A stretch of DNA of 64,000 nt from Micropterix aruncella (lineage: Eukaryota; Arthropoda; Insecta; Lepidoptera; Micropterigidae). The translations under genes and the position numbers were made by a program. The notes under the pieces were generated by a model, which was not told the origin of the DNA, did no database searches, and saw nothing but the letters and a program-made list of their open reading frames with translations. This document shows positions 11,957 through 21,772 of this stretch, piece after piece; within the stretch, counting starts at the first letter, position 1, and each line of letters begins with the position of its first letter. The DNA lies in assembly GCA_944548615.1 (NCBI GenBank), contig OX155951.1, positions 38,064,995 to 38,128,994 of the forward strand. Direction: 5' to 3'.

Positions 11957-12420
11957 ATCACAACTGTGAAATACCTCCTGCTACTTTTCGCGTTCTTCTT
12001 CTTCTTTATAAATAGCAGTTGTCAACGCGTGTAGTGTTACCAGGCTATCAAAATTTTTCCCTGGATGGTCGATGTCAGACTATTTTCGAAATTATCTAGG
12101 CGAATAAATAACAGATCTGTAATGAGCGGTGACGTATGGGCGTGAATACGCGTATTTGGTGCACATAACGCTGTGTTGGTGCATAATATCGTTCCGCCTA
12201 GCTCTGATGCGAGTTTGTTTATTTTTTAGACAGTTTTGCATGTTTTTTCGTTTTATTTCGTTAAATGCTGTATAGTAGATATACTAAATATGAATTATTG
12301 CAGTATAGGAACCTTTCTCAAAAATCTGAAAAATAAAGAAATACATACTGCGACTTAATAATTGTAAAGATAAATGTAAAATTTCGGAAGAAAAAAAAAA
12401 TAAATGTAAAAGAAAAATAC

Positions 12421-12955
12421 CTATAGGTGATTATGCCGGCTAGGACTCTGCCTGCGGGTCAGTATCGCTCTTCGGGCACTCCTGGACGGTTTGCGAACTA
12501 TAGGGACAAGTGCATTCCGACTGATAAGCGGAATGCACTTGTCCCTATAGAACAGGGGTGGTTGTTAACCTTACGGCAACCGCTCTTAAAAAACGACCAA
12601 TTCGGCCACCCTATCCCGGGCGGTCGACATGGTCCGCAATAGATTCGGTAGATACCGAATCACCGCTATGTAAGGGAGAGGACCGCGCAAGCGACCTCGA
12701 ACCCTTAACTAGTTGGGAGGCCGGAGAAATGTGGCCGAAAGTGGTAGTAAGGGCGCGAGGCCGCTCGTTGGTTGCAAACCCAGTGTCTCGCGGTAAGGCG
12801 TTGGCTTCTTACGGGTGAGTGGTGTAACTAGACAGTGAACGGTTTCGTCCCAAAGTCTCCTACGCTCATCTTAAGGGAGACAGAACGATCAATATCGTTA
12901 AAACTTCCTGGAGTCTGGGTTCGCCCGTTATAGTTGACACCTCCTAATACCCATT
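12421..12955 (-). repeat. GC-rich dispersed repeat, copy 2 (reverse), with an embedded palindrome
   Basis: It shows the same landmarks as the 9-kb copy in reverse order, such as 'gaccgcgcaagcgacctcga' (12681) and 'cactcctggacggtttgcg' (12478). Unlike the other copies it carries a perfect palindrome at 12499-12549 (21-base arms starting 'tatagggacaagtgcattcc', 9-base loop). Confidence 0.7.
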
Positions 12956-13107
12956 TACATGCAATTTATTCATCAGTTGAGTAGTTGTACTTGCATAAGT
13001 AGCATCTTAGCCTGTGCATGTGACTTGATGATTTGTTATTGCATCATAGCTCACAATGTCTTTTAGCGCCCGGCTGACTTGCCTGTGAGAAGTTTACTAT
13101 TTTAAAA

Positions 13108-13640
13108 AAAACAATATAGAAATTGATCTATAAAAGATCAACCGAAAATTAAGACGGTGCTGGATTTTCATCACTGGACATATAGATTAAGATTTGAAGC
13201 TCTAAGTGTTGAATTTGTTAAGCGATTTCATGAGGAATGTATTTAGGCTGATACAATACTTATATTCAGATGCCACGAAGTAACAATACTGAAGTTCAAA
13301 TTTAAAATATGGACTTAGCCCCCAGGCATGCACTTGCGGCCTGGCCGCAACGGCCAGACTACAGCGGCCAGCAAGATACTACCAAATGTATGGAATTGCC
13401 GTCGACCGCGCGCACTTGGCCGCGCGGTTGACGGCGAGTCCATACATTTCGTAGTATCTCGTTGGCCGCCGCGGCCAGGCCGCAAGTGCGCACCGGGGTT
13501 TACTTCCATTATAGAGAATCTATGCTGTTAAAGTTTTGATAAGCGCAATGCTTTAAAATCATTCATTAACCCAGCGTAAGCGGTAGTATTAAATCATTTT
13601 TTAACAACAAGTGTTTACTTAAAACTTTATCACGGTGCAA
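13108..13640 (+). repeat. AT-rich repeat, copy 1 of a pair, carrying a palindromic insertion
   Basis: It shares long stretches with 16218-16600, such as 'gaatgtatttaggctgatac' (13237) and 'cttatattcagatgccacga' (13258), and on the far side 'tttgataagcgcaatgc' (13534). The two halves of similarity are separated only here by the GC-rich palindrome at about 13319-13505. Confidence 0.7.
13319..13505. mobile_element. GC-rich palindromic MITE
   Basis: The two halves are near complements: 'gcatgcacttgcggcctggc' on the left against the complement of the right end ('gccaggccgcaagtgcgc'). The centre holds a smaller hairpin built on ccgtcgaccgcgcg and cgcgcggttgacgg. Mirror-image open frames on both strands follow from this symmetry. 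Absence from the paralogous segment at 16.4 kb marks it as an insertion. Confidence 0.7.
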
Positions 13641-14403
13641 TTATTAGCTTGAAGATGCTACGGCTAAAAATATGAACTAAATTGTACACTGTCACCATAT
13701 ACTGAAGATTGTATGCAATCGTTGCCGTGTTATTGATTCATCCGATTCAATAACATTTGTTTGTCGAATAAAACATTTCTTACAATTATAATTTTATTTT
13801 TGCTAGCATGTGTTTAAAATACATTTTCATTTCATCAGGAGCCGGACGTGGTGGTATTGACTCCTTTATTTAATAAATGTTCCATCCGCTGTTATACTAT
13901 CCCTGACTGAACATTCTTTATGCTGTCATAATGTTCTCGTGTAACGACTTCTGTAATTTTGCAAAAATTTATAGTACAGTTACAAACAATTAAATTTTGT
14001 TATAAAAAAATAAACAATTTTATAATAGTTTTTTTTTATTATTTTAAAAGCCAAAGAAAAAAACAAGTAAAATCAAGGTTCCTAAATCATGTAACCAAAT
14101 AAATTAATTATTTTCAATAAAATAAATGTTACAAAATAAAACCATAATAAATGTAAATTAAAATATCAAACGTAAAATAAAAAATAATACCCAAATAGTC
14201 GTCTAAAACATAAATATCAAATTATAAATGTATGCCGCATTGTCAATTACGTTTATGTATACCTATGCTCTCCTTAAATTTAGTCTCTTCTGGAATTGAT
14301 TAATGTACATACATAGATATGTGATAGAATTTTAGGCATATCTAGTACAGACGCAAGGCAGGTCGAACGTACAAGAATGAACCACGCGTTGTGGAATGTA
14401 AAA

Positions 14404-14915
14404 TTATAGGTTCTTCGTAAAATACGGGTTATCTACGTTTTTGTGGATAATTTTGTGGAATAGTACCATATCTGCAGCACGGTTCTCCAATAAAGCAATA
14501 TTAAAGTGATTCAGTCTGATCTTGTACATTTTCAGTCCTAAGCATTGACAGTAGTGTTGTCTAGTAGTTGACTCCTTGTGTACGTCGTATTGCGAGAGCA
14601 CTCACGACCTTGGCGTTCAACTCGATCACCGATTGAATTTCGACATGCTTGTATGAGGTACTGTCAGTAAAGCTACAACTTGGTGAAGTTTGTTGACGTA
14701 TGACGATATTCATCTAAAGAGATCACCGAAGATCTCTTTAATTTATCCAGAAGGATGGTTGGGTTGACAAGGTCGAATACTTTTGCAAAATCTGTGCATA
14801 TTGCATCCACATGTTTCGGGTTATACATAGACTTTGATGATGAAGTTAGTGTATTCCCGGTATTCCCCCAAATTTGATACCACAGTTGGGATATGCATAG
14901 GTTTCGTGGAGCCAA
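14404..14915 (-). pseudogene. Fragments of a non-LTR retrotransposon reverse transcriptase
   Basis: The upstream piece (14673-14915) contains DAICTDFAKVFDLVNPTILLDKLK, matching the conserved RT block with the first catalytic Asp (D-Y/F-sKAFD-v-H--LL-KL). The downstream piece (14404-14601) contains ADMVLFHKIIHKNVDNP, like the C-terminal end of Jockey/CR1-type ORF2. The RT palm with its -DD- motif is missing between them, so the copy is internally deleted. Spacing between the pieces is only about 70 bp. Confidence 0.65.
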
Positions 14916-15584
14916 TATTTTGCTAAGTGAATGACAAATGACCCCGTTTTGGAGGGATATCCGAAACCTTTAGATGATCATGTCTGTAAAAGAAAAAACT
15001 ACATTAGTTATTGAAAGAAACTGTATTAAAAAAAAGAAAAATCATTATATTTAGATTAAATGCATGGTTTCCATCACACGTAAATTCGGGCGACTAACAG
15101 CCCATTTCCACTTGTCGGGTGTCTGATCCGTTTTTTAATCGGATATCACCGCCTCTGTTCCCACTCGTTGGATGTCGGATTCGATTTAAAGGCAACTGCG
15201 CGATGGATGTCTACGAAGCTTTTGTTGTGATATACTATTAAGATGAAAACAAGTTATTTCAGGTTATGTTCGCAGATTGACAGCAAATGTCACCGTTTCC
15301 TACTCTAGGGTTATACGATACGATACGATACGATAGTGTCAGTAGTACCATGGAATAACTACTAGATTACTACTAGATTCGGTCATTGTAACATGCCAGT
15401 GCATTGTAATACTAAATGTGATAGTTAGGCAGAAATCACCCTCTTTGGGTGGAGCCATCAAATAAAAAAATGTGATAGAATAAAGCCAAATTAGAATGTG
15501 ATAGAATAAAGCCAAAATAAAAACAAATTTACATAATAAAAACAAAAACATACTTTTTGTCATTGCTTAAAAAATGTAACTGAA

Positions 15585-15710
15585 ACTTCCGCCAGGTGTT
15601 TATTTAAAAAAAAAATAAGTTAACCTGCTGTGGGTTTAACGCATCTTTGAATGCCTACATCTCGCTTATTATTTGAGGCCGAATAAAGATTCGGAATCAG
15701 TCACGGGGTA
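15585..15710. repeat. Short copy of the AT-rich dispersed repeat
   Basis: Shared phrases include 'ctcgcttatt', 'ccgaataaagattcgg' and a diverged 'cgccaggtgtttat', in line with the copies at 21.4 and 35.9 kb. Confidence 0.4.
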
Positions 15711-15741
15711 CCTTACTATCTAAATATTAAGTAAATATAAA

Positions 15742-15803
15742 GTCGAAGACTATCGCGGTTGTTTGAAATTATAAATAAGATGGAAACCATATCCTATTTA
15801 TAA
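15742..15803. mobile_element. Deleted copy of the hairpin element family
   Basis: 'cgaagactatcgcggttgtt' at 15744 is followed by a diverged arm start and directly by 'atcctatttata', as if nearly the whole hairpin of the 3.7-kb copy were lost and only its outer ends remained. Confidence 0.6.
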
Positions 15804-16217
15804 TAAGTAATTAGTTGTATAAATGTCCAAATTTTAAACGTCAAAAATTAACATAAATGTAGGTATCGTGATTAGTGTCAAATGAAAGGCCTGTTTGGGG
15901 ACCTACATTTCAAAAATATATATGTATCTATATGGATAACTTACATAAACCACAAATGTTTCATTAGGAAAAGAATAAAAAATAATTACAAATACAGAAG
16001 TTCACTTTTTATAACGGAATAAATGCAAAACCATGATCATTTCCTGGTCTCCACGACATGTACAAACCCCATATAACATCAACGGGCACAAGCTTTAACA
16101 AGTAGACACTGTTGATTTTACAAAAACGTTATGTTTTGTATCCTTGAAAATAAGTGTTGAAAGAAAAATGTTGTACTGACACAAAAACTTATATGCAGGA
16201 AGTTTATCCGTTCAAAA

Positions 16218-16600
16218 AAAAACCGAGATGGGAATCGATTTACAAAAGTTTAACCGAAAATGAAGACAGTGCAGGGTTTTAATCACTGCACATATAGATT
16301 TAGATTTGAAGCTCCAATGAAAATTTTTAATTAGTTAGGCAATTTCATAAAGAATGTATTTAGGCTGATACAATACTTATATTCAGATGCCACGAAATTA
16401 CCAAAACAGAAGTCGAAATGTTGAAAATGTAGAATATGGACTTAGGTAGGTACCCAATTAAAGAAAAACAATACTGTTACATTTTTGATAAGCGTAATGC
16501 CAATTGATCTAAAATCTTTAATTATTAGCCCAGCGTATGGCCGCCGGACTAAATATTTTTATAATAACGAGTGGTTATTTAAAACTTTTCAGATGCGGGG
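16218..16600 (+). repeat. AT-rich repeat, copy 2 of the pair with 13.1 kb
   Basis: It is collinear with 13108-13640 but has 'gacttaggtaggtacccaat' where the other copy has the palindromic MITE. It ends in a run of about 17 G at 16597-16613. Confidence 0.65.
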
Positions 16601-16647
16601 GGGGGGGGGGGGTAGTTTAGGGGGCGAACATGATACACACGTGACAC

Positions 16648-16680
16648 GGCCCGGTGGCATAGTGGTTAGGTCGCCTGATC
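16648..16680 (+). pseudogene. 5' part of a tRNA-like sequence or SINE head, split by a hAT element
   Basis: The segment starts with an acceptor-like GGCCCGG and an intact box A-like TGGCATAGTGG. Joined to 17915-17954 across the insertion it gives exactly 73 bases. The acceptor halves pair with two G-U pairs, and CCA follows directly in the genome. The D stem and anticodon stem pair poorly, so I read it as a tRNA-derived SINE head or tRNA pseudogene and not a working tRNA. Confidence 0.55.
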
Positions 16681-17907
16681 CAGGCGCGGATCCACGGGGG
16701 GGAAATTAGGGAAATTTCCCCCCCCCAAAATCGACGTAGAAGAAAAAGACAGTGTGTCCGCGTCGCTTCTTGCTTCGAAATCGCTGTTAGGTTAAGCCAG
16801 TGGAAGAACAAGGATACAGCAGGAAAGGCATCGGTTTTAATTTCCGCTTTAAGTAACTTTGAATTCCTTATAGGACTCTTCTGCCTGGGTGATATATTAT
16901 CACTTACCCAACCACTCAGCGTCATCTTACAAAAAGAAACCATTGATCTAGCAAAAGCATCGGAAATAGTAAAATCACTAATTGCAACACTAGAGCAGCG
17001 ACGGCGTGAAGTAGATGAACATTTCAATGAAATATTTGAAAACGCAAAGCAAATGGCAGAAAAGTTAGACATTGACGTTAAAAGACCGAGGACGTGCGCG
17101 AGACAAACGAGACGGGAAAATTATGCACTAGAAGATTGTCAGGACTACTACAGGGTATCTACGTTCATACCGTTAATTGAAACAGTGACCGAGGATTTAA
17201 AAGTGCGTTTTTCCAAAGAGGTACTAGATTCCTTTAATTTGACATTACTGATTCCGGATAAAGTTATACTACAAACTTTTAATCAAACTAAAGAACTGAT
17301 CAAATCTCTTATCTCAAGATTTGGAAACTTGCTCGAAGGTAACAAAGAGATACAAGTTTTAAAACTGAAAGCAGAAGTTCAACACTGGCAGCAACTATGG
17401 TCTACAAAAAAAACATCCGGTGACGGTCTACCACTACCAGCTTCATCATTTGATGCACTTAAATCCTGCGATGAAGACGTATACCCAATAATACACAAAC
17501 TACTTCAGATTTTCTGCACACTACCTGTAACGAATGCTAGTGCTGAACGATCGTTCTCATCTTTACGTTGCATCAAAACTTGGCTTAGAACTACCATACT
17601 AGAAAAAAGATTATGTGGCTTGGCGTTACTCCACATCCACTATGACATTGATATAAAACCAGAAGAAGTAGTGGAACGCTTTTCAAAAATAGGGCAACAC
17701 AGAATTTTGATATAAAATTGTGTGGTCACATTTTTATTTAGATTTATATAATTTTGAAATTTTGACATTAGGCGAAACTCTCTTTATGTCTTTATTCTGT
17801 CTTAGTATGTCTTTATCTCTTTATTTCTTTTTATGTAATAAATGAGTATTTTACACACCAAAGTCTAATAATTCCCCCCCCAAAATGGCTCTCTGGATCC
17901 GCCACTG
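16681..17907 (+). mobile_element. hAT-superfamily element, 1.23 kb, with flanking 7-bp duplication
   Basis: Left end 'caggcgcggatccacggggg', right end complementary to 'cagtggcggatccagagag' (17889-17907): the inverted CAG--GCGGATCC ends are typical of hAT elements. Both ends are followed inward by runs of G or C. The word cctgatc flanks both sides (16674-16680, 17908-17914); hAT target duplications are normally 8 bp, and one base seems lost at the left end. The interior carries the C-terminal part of a transposase. Confidence 0.75.
16732..17715 (+). pseudogene. hAT transposase, C-terminal part (DUF4371/ZMYM-like group)
   Basis: One open frame runs from the left end of the element to the stop at 17715. 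It includes FEFLIGLFCLGDILSLTQPLS, a coiled segment (LEQRRREVDEHFNEIFENAK), RPRTCARQTRRENY, and the dimerisation domain with LPVTNASAERSFSSLRCIKT followed by LRTTILEKRLCGLALLHIHY. The last block is the hallmark hAT C-terminal dimerisation motif. The BED finger and the N-terminal and middle catalytic regions are missing, and no start codon precedes 17053 in a sensible position. The region kept is free of stops, suggesting a fairly young deletion derivative. It lies inside hAT inverted repeats with a target duplication. Confidence 0.85.
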
Positions 17908-17957
17908 CCTGATCTTACATTGTAAGGTCCCGGGTTCGATTCCCGGCTGGGTCACCA
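17908..17957 (+). pseudogene. 3' part of the tRNA-like sequence (T arm, acceptor, CCA)
   Basis: After the duplicated cctgatc come the T arm CCGGGTTCGATTCCCGG with an intact box B (GGTTCGATTCC), the acceptor strand CTGGGTC, discriminator A and CCA. It completes the sequence begun at 16648. An encoded CCA is expected for a reverse-transcribed tRNA-derived SINE and not for a nuclear tRNA gene. Confidence 0.55.
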
Positions 17958-18067
17958 TTTTCCGTTGGAATAAAATTAAAGGAATTGGATTTTCAGTTCT
18001 GTCGATCGAATGCAATAACAAGATTACAAGACTAACAAACATGTTACACGCACACATGATGTCCTCC

Positions 18068-18436
18068 TCATCGTGATCCGACAACGGCGACCTCTTGGTT
18101 GACAGGACTTCTTCGAATATGCGCGCGGAAGTGACTCGTGAATCCCAGTTTGTTTTTGAAGGTCCGATTACAACGACTACAGTAGAGTTCACCGCAGTCG
18201 TTGTAAGTGTATGTGTAATTAGACTTCAGACGAGTTTTGCGCTGTTGGCGGTTCGAGTCGAGGTTTTCAAGCCGGGCTTTCTCAAACTCTTTAATTTTTG
18301 TGGTCACCGTGGAGCGCCACTCGCTGCGTTTGTGAGCAGCCCTCTCCCAGCTCCCAGGTAGAATACCACTGGCGGTTAGGTGCCTTTTTAACACAACTTT
18401 ATAGCGTAGGTGCTGTCCGCCGACTTTCTTGCTCCG
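18068..18436 (-). pseudogene. L2-like LINE 3' end, second copy
   Basis: It encodes KKVGGQHLRYKVVLKRHL, then WERAAHKRSEWRSTVTTKIK and a C2H2 finger (CSRCNRTFKNKLGFTSHFRAH), ending EVAVVGSR exactly like the copy at 6.1-6.7 kb. The 5' side is cut at about 18436, where the sequence changes abruptly to a piece of the 470-495-bp tandem-repeat unit. Frame intact over 120 codons, so this copy is less decayed than the other. Confidence 0.8.
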
Positions 18437-18535
18437 CGCATTAGCGGTGGACTCCGGACTAACGACCTACCTATAAGACAGCTGTCTTGCCACATGCGAG
18501 CGTACACTTCACTACCCACTCACTACCCCTTTATT
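18437..18535 (+). repeat. Dispersed piece of the 470-495-bp repeat unit
   Basis: From 'gcattagcggtggactccgg' to 'actacccactcactacccc' it is nearly identical to 31951-32043 in the tandem array, including the palindrome gacagctgtc. Confidence 0.85.
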
Positions 18536-19246
18536 TATCAGGTCGAAATTTATATTTACGCCCATTAAATTTCCTAATTTATTTTAAGTTAAATTGTGTA
18601 TCGCTGTAATTTTTCTGAGAGTTGTATATTTTTCTGTTCTAAATAAATAATTTTAAATCATAATATTTCTTTTACTATTTTTTTTAATGTTATACGATAC
18701 GATTCTGAATTTATATTCCTTAATTTTGTTAATGTAGTTTTCGATGTTTCCTCCGTACGGTATATTTGGTCGCTCGCAGTATCATCCCTACCATATCCCT
18801 ACTACAATGATCGATCGCTGCCGACGCTCTGATGAAGAAGAAGAAGAAGAAGAATCGCTTCTCGGCTGTCAAAATGCGTCGAGCCGCGATTTTCGTGTTT
18901 GCATCTGACGCAAACGAAATTGGATTTTTCGACGTTTTCATTTGCCGGAAAAGCCAATGTAACCACAACACCCTCCTATCCGCGAAGAAAATTAGCGGGA
19001 ACCCGGAATTTTCGACTCGGTAAGTACTCCTTTTTGTTATGTAGCCACGTACACGCGCATAACCTCACTTTTCTTGACTACGCCGTGCAACTATGTTTTT
19101 TTCTAGTATTCGTTCCAAACGCCTAATAAGTGTTCCTACCAGCTTATGCTAGGACAGCAGAAACTTCGCGAATAACGGCCGTCTTTAAAATCGATTATAC
19201 AAACGACGCTTGCATTTAAAAGCTTTTATCACTGTCAGCCATATCA

Positions 19247-19298
19247 TTGACTTTTGTCACCGCGACAAAAACTTTTTTGTCGCGGTGACAAAAGTCAA
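19247..19298. repeat. Perfect 52-bp palindrome
   Basis: Two 25-base arms (left start 'ttgacttttgtcaccgcgac') are separated by two bases. Exact complementarity was checked by eye over both arms. Confidence 0.85.
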
Positions 19299-19328
19299 CC
19301 GTGCGCGCTATCCATAAGTGCAGATTTA

Positions 19329-19854
19329 CATTGAGTCAGTTACAGGCGTCAGTGGGCGCTGAGAACTGACTCACACTGTTTACGTGTCAATCAGCCATAG
19401 TTACTTCTATAGGTTAGGTACGTTTGTTATTAGTCAGTGGGAAAAAATGCATTATTTTCGCTAGTTAAAACGCTACAAAACAGTGCCAGTGACTGACTAA
19501 CTACTGACTTTAGACAAGGTCAGGCGAGTTTAGACAAGGGCTGAAGGGGCAAACACATTATCGGACGCGTCCGTCAGCCGCGGCTTATGAACGCGATCTG
19601 TGTAGTGAATTTCTATTGAGCCGTGCACATTATCGGACGTCTGTCGCGAACAACTGTGCATACGTTCGTACGCCGCGCCTTACGGACGCGTCCGATAATG
19701 TGTTTGCTCCTTGACTTCAAAATATATAGCAGGAATATTGAAGTCAGCTCTGGAGCGACAGCTCTGTACTGACTTAAAATCAATTTACACGATGGCAGTA
19801 CCGGGTCAGCACTGACTTGTTTTAGGTTTGATGTCAGTAACTGACTCAATGTTC
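19329..19854. mobile_element. Outer MITE rich in gtcagt words, with a nested MITE
   Basis: 'cattgagtcagttac' near 19329 and its complement 'gtaactgactcaatg' near 19838-19852 form the ends. Internal palindromic words (tgacttcaa...ttgaagtca at 19712-19746) continue across the inner insertion once that is removed. Confidence 0.55.
19545..19711. mobile_element. Inner MITE, 167 bp, 3-bp target duplication TGA
   Basis: Inverted repeats of 30 bp beginning 'aggggcaaacacattatcgg' with one mismatch. TGA flanks both sides (19542-19544, 19712-19714). Three-base target duplications and an AGG-type end fit a PIF/Harbinger-derived MITE. Confidence 0.7.
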
Positions 19855-19879
19855 GTCAGCCTTAATACTGTAACCTCAC

Positions 19880-20257
19880 TGTATCAGATTTGATAGTGCG
19901 CAATTCAAGAATACATTGGATCAAATGAACAAAGCCCACCTCGCGGTAGTGCGGCCGCAGACCGCACACCGCCATAGTAAAATAAGATAAGTATATCGAG
20001 AATCTGCCATCTGTCAGTTGTGGCACACGAGTAGACACGGAACAGAGACAAAGCTTCATACAACCGCGATTTGGTAGGTACACTACTACAAGCGTGAGAC
20101 GCGTGCGTGTATGGCAACCGGCCGCTTCGTACGTACGCGGAGAAAGGTTGACAAACCTCAGGGCCCCCAGCCGCGGCGGACGTACACATCTCACCTGTTG
20201 TTTATTTTTCTCCTTACGTTTGATTCAATAAGTGTTTTAACATAAACAAGTGTAAAT
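19880..20257 (+). promoter_or_regulatory. CpG-rich stretch upstream of a THAP-like exon
   Basis: Higher CpG and GC than surroundings between about 19.93 and 20.19 kb, immediately upstream of the small reading frame at 20258. No TATA box or clear initiator was identified. It may be a promoter, or just part of another repeat. Confidence 0.25.
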
Positions 20258-20341
20258 ATGGTTTACTGCAGCGTGTGTTTGAACGATTCTAGAATTATTA
20301 AAAACATTATCATTTTTCAATTACCCCAAAGATTTCATTAG
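20258..20341 (+). CDS. Possible first exon of a THAP-domain protein
   Basis: The 27-residue frame MVYCSVCLNDSRIIKNIIIF-QLPQRFH has the start of a THAP zinc finger: Met at the extreme N-terminus, C-x2-C, a spacer, then a hydrophobic strand and F-x-LP. GTATGT, a plausible 5' splice site, follows at 20342. Oddly, the last codon before that donor is TAG, so the frame closes at the exon edge. Either the donor is not used, the exon has decayed, or the match is by chance. THAP domains also occur in P-element-type transposases, so a host origin is not certain. No second exon with the expected C-x-H was found before the tandem repeat at 20.56 kb. Confidence 0.3.
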   Translation: MVYCSVCLNDSRIIKNIIIFQLPQRFH

Positions 20342-20556
20342 GTATGTACAGTAAATAAATAGATTATAATTTATTATTACTTTCCTGTCAGGAAAGTATT
20401 GTGGACGCACTTCTGTGTCTGGCTGTGTGTATTATCCGACGATAGCGCCGAAACGTTTCATCCGATTGAGCTGAAATTTGGCATGCAGGTATCAGTTGGT
20501 CATCATGTTATGAGATGAAAAGATTATGGTTGAAATCCATCCACCCTGGGTTGGAC

Positions 20557-21316
20557 CCCGATGAGGGAACTCCTCAACAGTCATTAGCAGAGACCCAAAA
20601 TTTTGTATACGCAGTAAATTATGATAGCCCCTTCCAAGTTCTACCATGACATCGCTGATGTACCCTGGATTGGCTCCCGATGACTCCTCAACGGTCAACA
20701 GCAGAGACCCAAAATTTTGTATACGCATTCAATTACGATAGACCTTCCATGTTCCACCATGACATGGCTGATGAACCCTGGGTTGACTCCCAATGAGGGA
20801 ACTCCTCAACGGTCAACAGCAGAGACTCAAAATTTTGTATACGCATTCAATTACGATAGACCTTCCATGTTCCACCATGACATGGCTGATGAACCCTGGG
20901 TTGACTCCCGATGAGGGAGCTCCTCAACGGTCAACAGCAGAGACCCAAAATTTTGTATACGCATTCAATTACGATAGACCTTCCATGTTCCACCATGACA
21001 TCGCTGATGAACCCTGGTTTGGCTCCCGATGAGGGAACTCCTCAACGGTCAACAGCAGAGACCCAAAATTTTGTATACGCATTCAATTACGATAGACCTT
21101 CCATGTTCCACAATGACATGGCTGATGAACCCTGGGTTGACTCCCGATGAGGGAACTCCTCAACGGTCAACAGCAGAGACCCAAAATTTTGTATACGCAT
21201 TCAATTACGATAGACCTTCCATGTTCCACCATGACATGGCTGATGAACCCTGGGTTGACTCCCGATGAGGGAACTCCTCAACGGCCAACAGCAGAGACCC
21301 AAAATTTTGTATACGC
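20557..21316 (+). repeat. 118-bp tandem repeat, about 6.5 units
   Basis: Units start near 20557, 20677, 20790, 20908, 21026, 21144 and 21262; the last four spacings are exactly 118 bp. Each contains 'gaactcctcaacggtcaaca' or a close variant and 'ttttgtatacgcattcaatt'. Because 118 is not a multiple of three, overlapping open frames rotate through all three frames and cannot be one protein. Related diverged units occur at 7.8-8.03 and 38.9-39.5 kb. Confidence 0.9.
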
Positions 21317-21424
21317 CGTTTTTTTATGTGGTGGAAAGATATACCTATTAGTAATTAGGTATTAATGCATTAAAGGAACCTATTTTACATTATTGATTTT
21401 GTAACATCACCCGACTATATTGAC

Positions 21425-21772
21425 CACGCTGGTTCCGAATCTGTAATAATCTTTATTCGGTTTCTATAAATAAGCGAGATATAGGTATTCCAAAAAGGGT
21501 CAAACCCATACATTTCGGTAGGTTGTTAGTTATTTTTAATAATACATAAACACCTATTTGACGGTAGGTTAGATTAGTTTTTTAAGACAATCTTAAAAAC
21601 TGAGTTTAAAAAAACTTTTTTTTGGTTTGTTTATTTGTTTTTAACTTTAAACCAAATTTGGTTGTTAATTTGTTAAAGCTTTTTTCTTTCACATTTAGCA
21701 TTACAATGATCGAATCTAGTAGTATTTCATTATTTTTTCGATTTTTGAGAAAGGTCCCTATACTGCAGTAAT
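21425..21772 (+). repeat. AT-rich dispersed repeat, copy at 21.4 kb
   Basis: From 'ggttccgaatctgtaataat' to 'ccctatactgcagtaattcc' it is collinear with 35.93-36.26 kb, sharing 'gcgagatatagg', 'cggtaggttgtt' and 'tttagcattacaatg'. No coding sequence. Confidence 0.65.

Noticed and set aside
13315..13531. Two similar proteins on opposite strands
   Set aside because: They mirror each other because the DNA is a palindrome.
16617..17072. Minus-strand frame of 151 codons
   Set aside because: It is the shadow of the hAT transposase on the plus strand.
16648..17957. Functional tRNA gene
   Set aside because: It is split by a transposon, the D and anticodon stems pair poorly, and CCA is encoded, which fits a SINE head or pseudogene.
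18832..19023. Lys-rich frame ending near a gtaagtact donor-like word at 19020
   Set aside because: The start lies in a GAA-type simple repeat and there is no domain or other exon signal; a lone donor word is not enough.
20557..21316. Possible CRISPR array or repeat protein
   Set aside because: Units are contiguous without unique spacers, 118 bp is not a multiple of three so frames rotate, and the context is a eukaryotic repeat.
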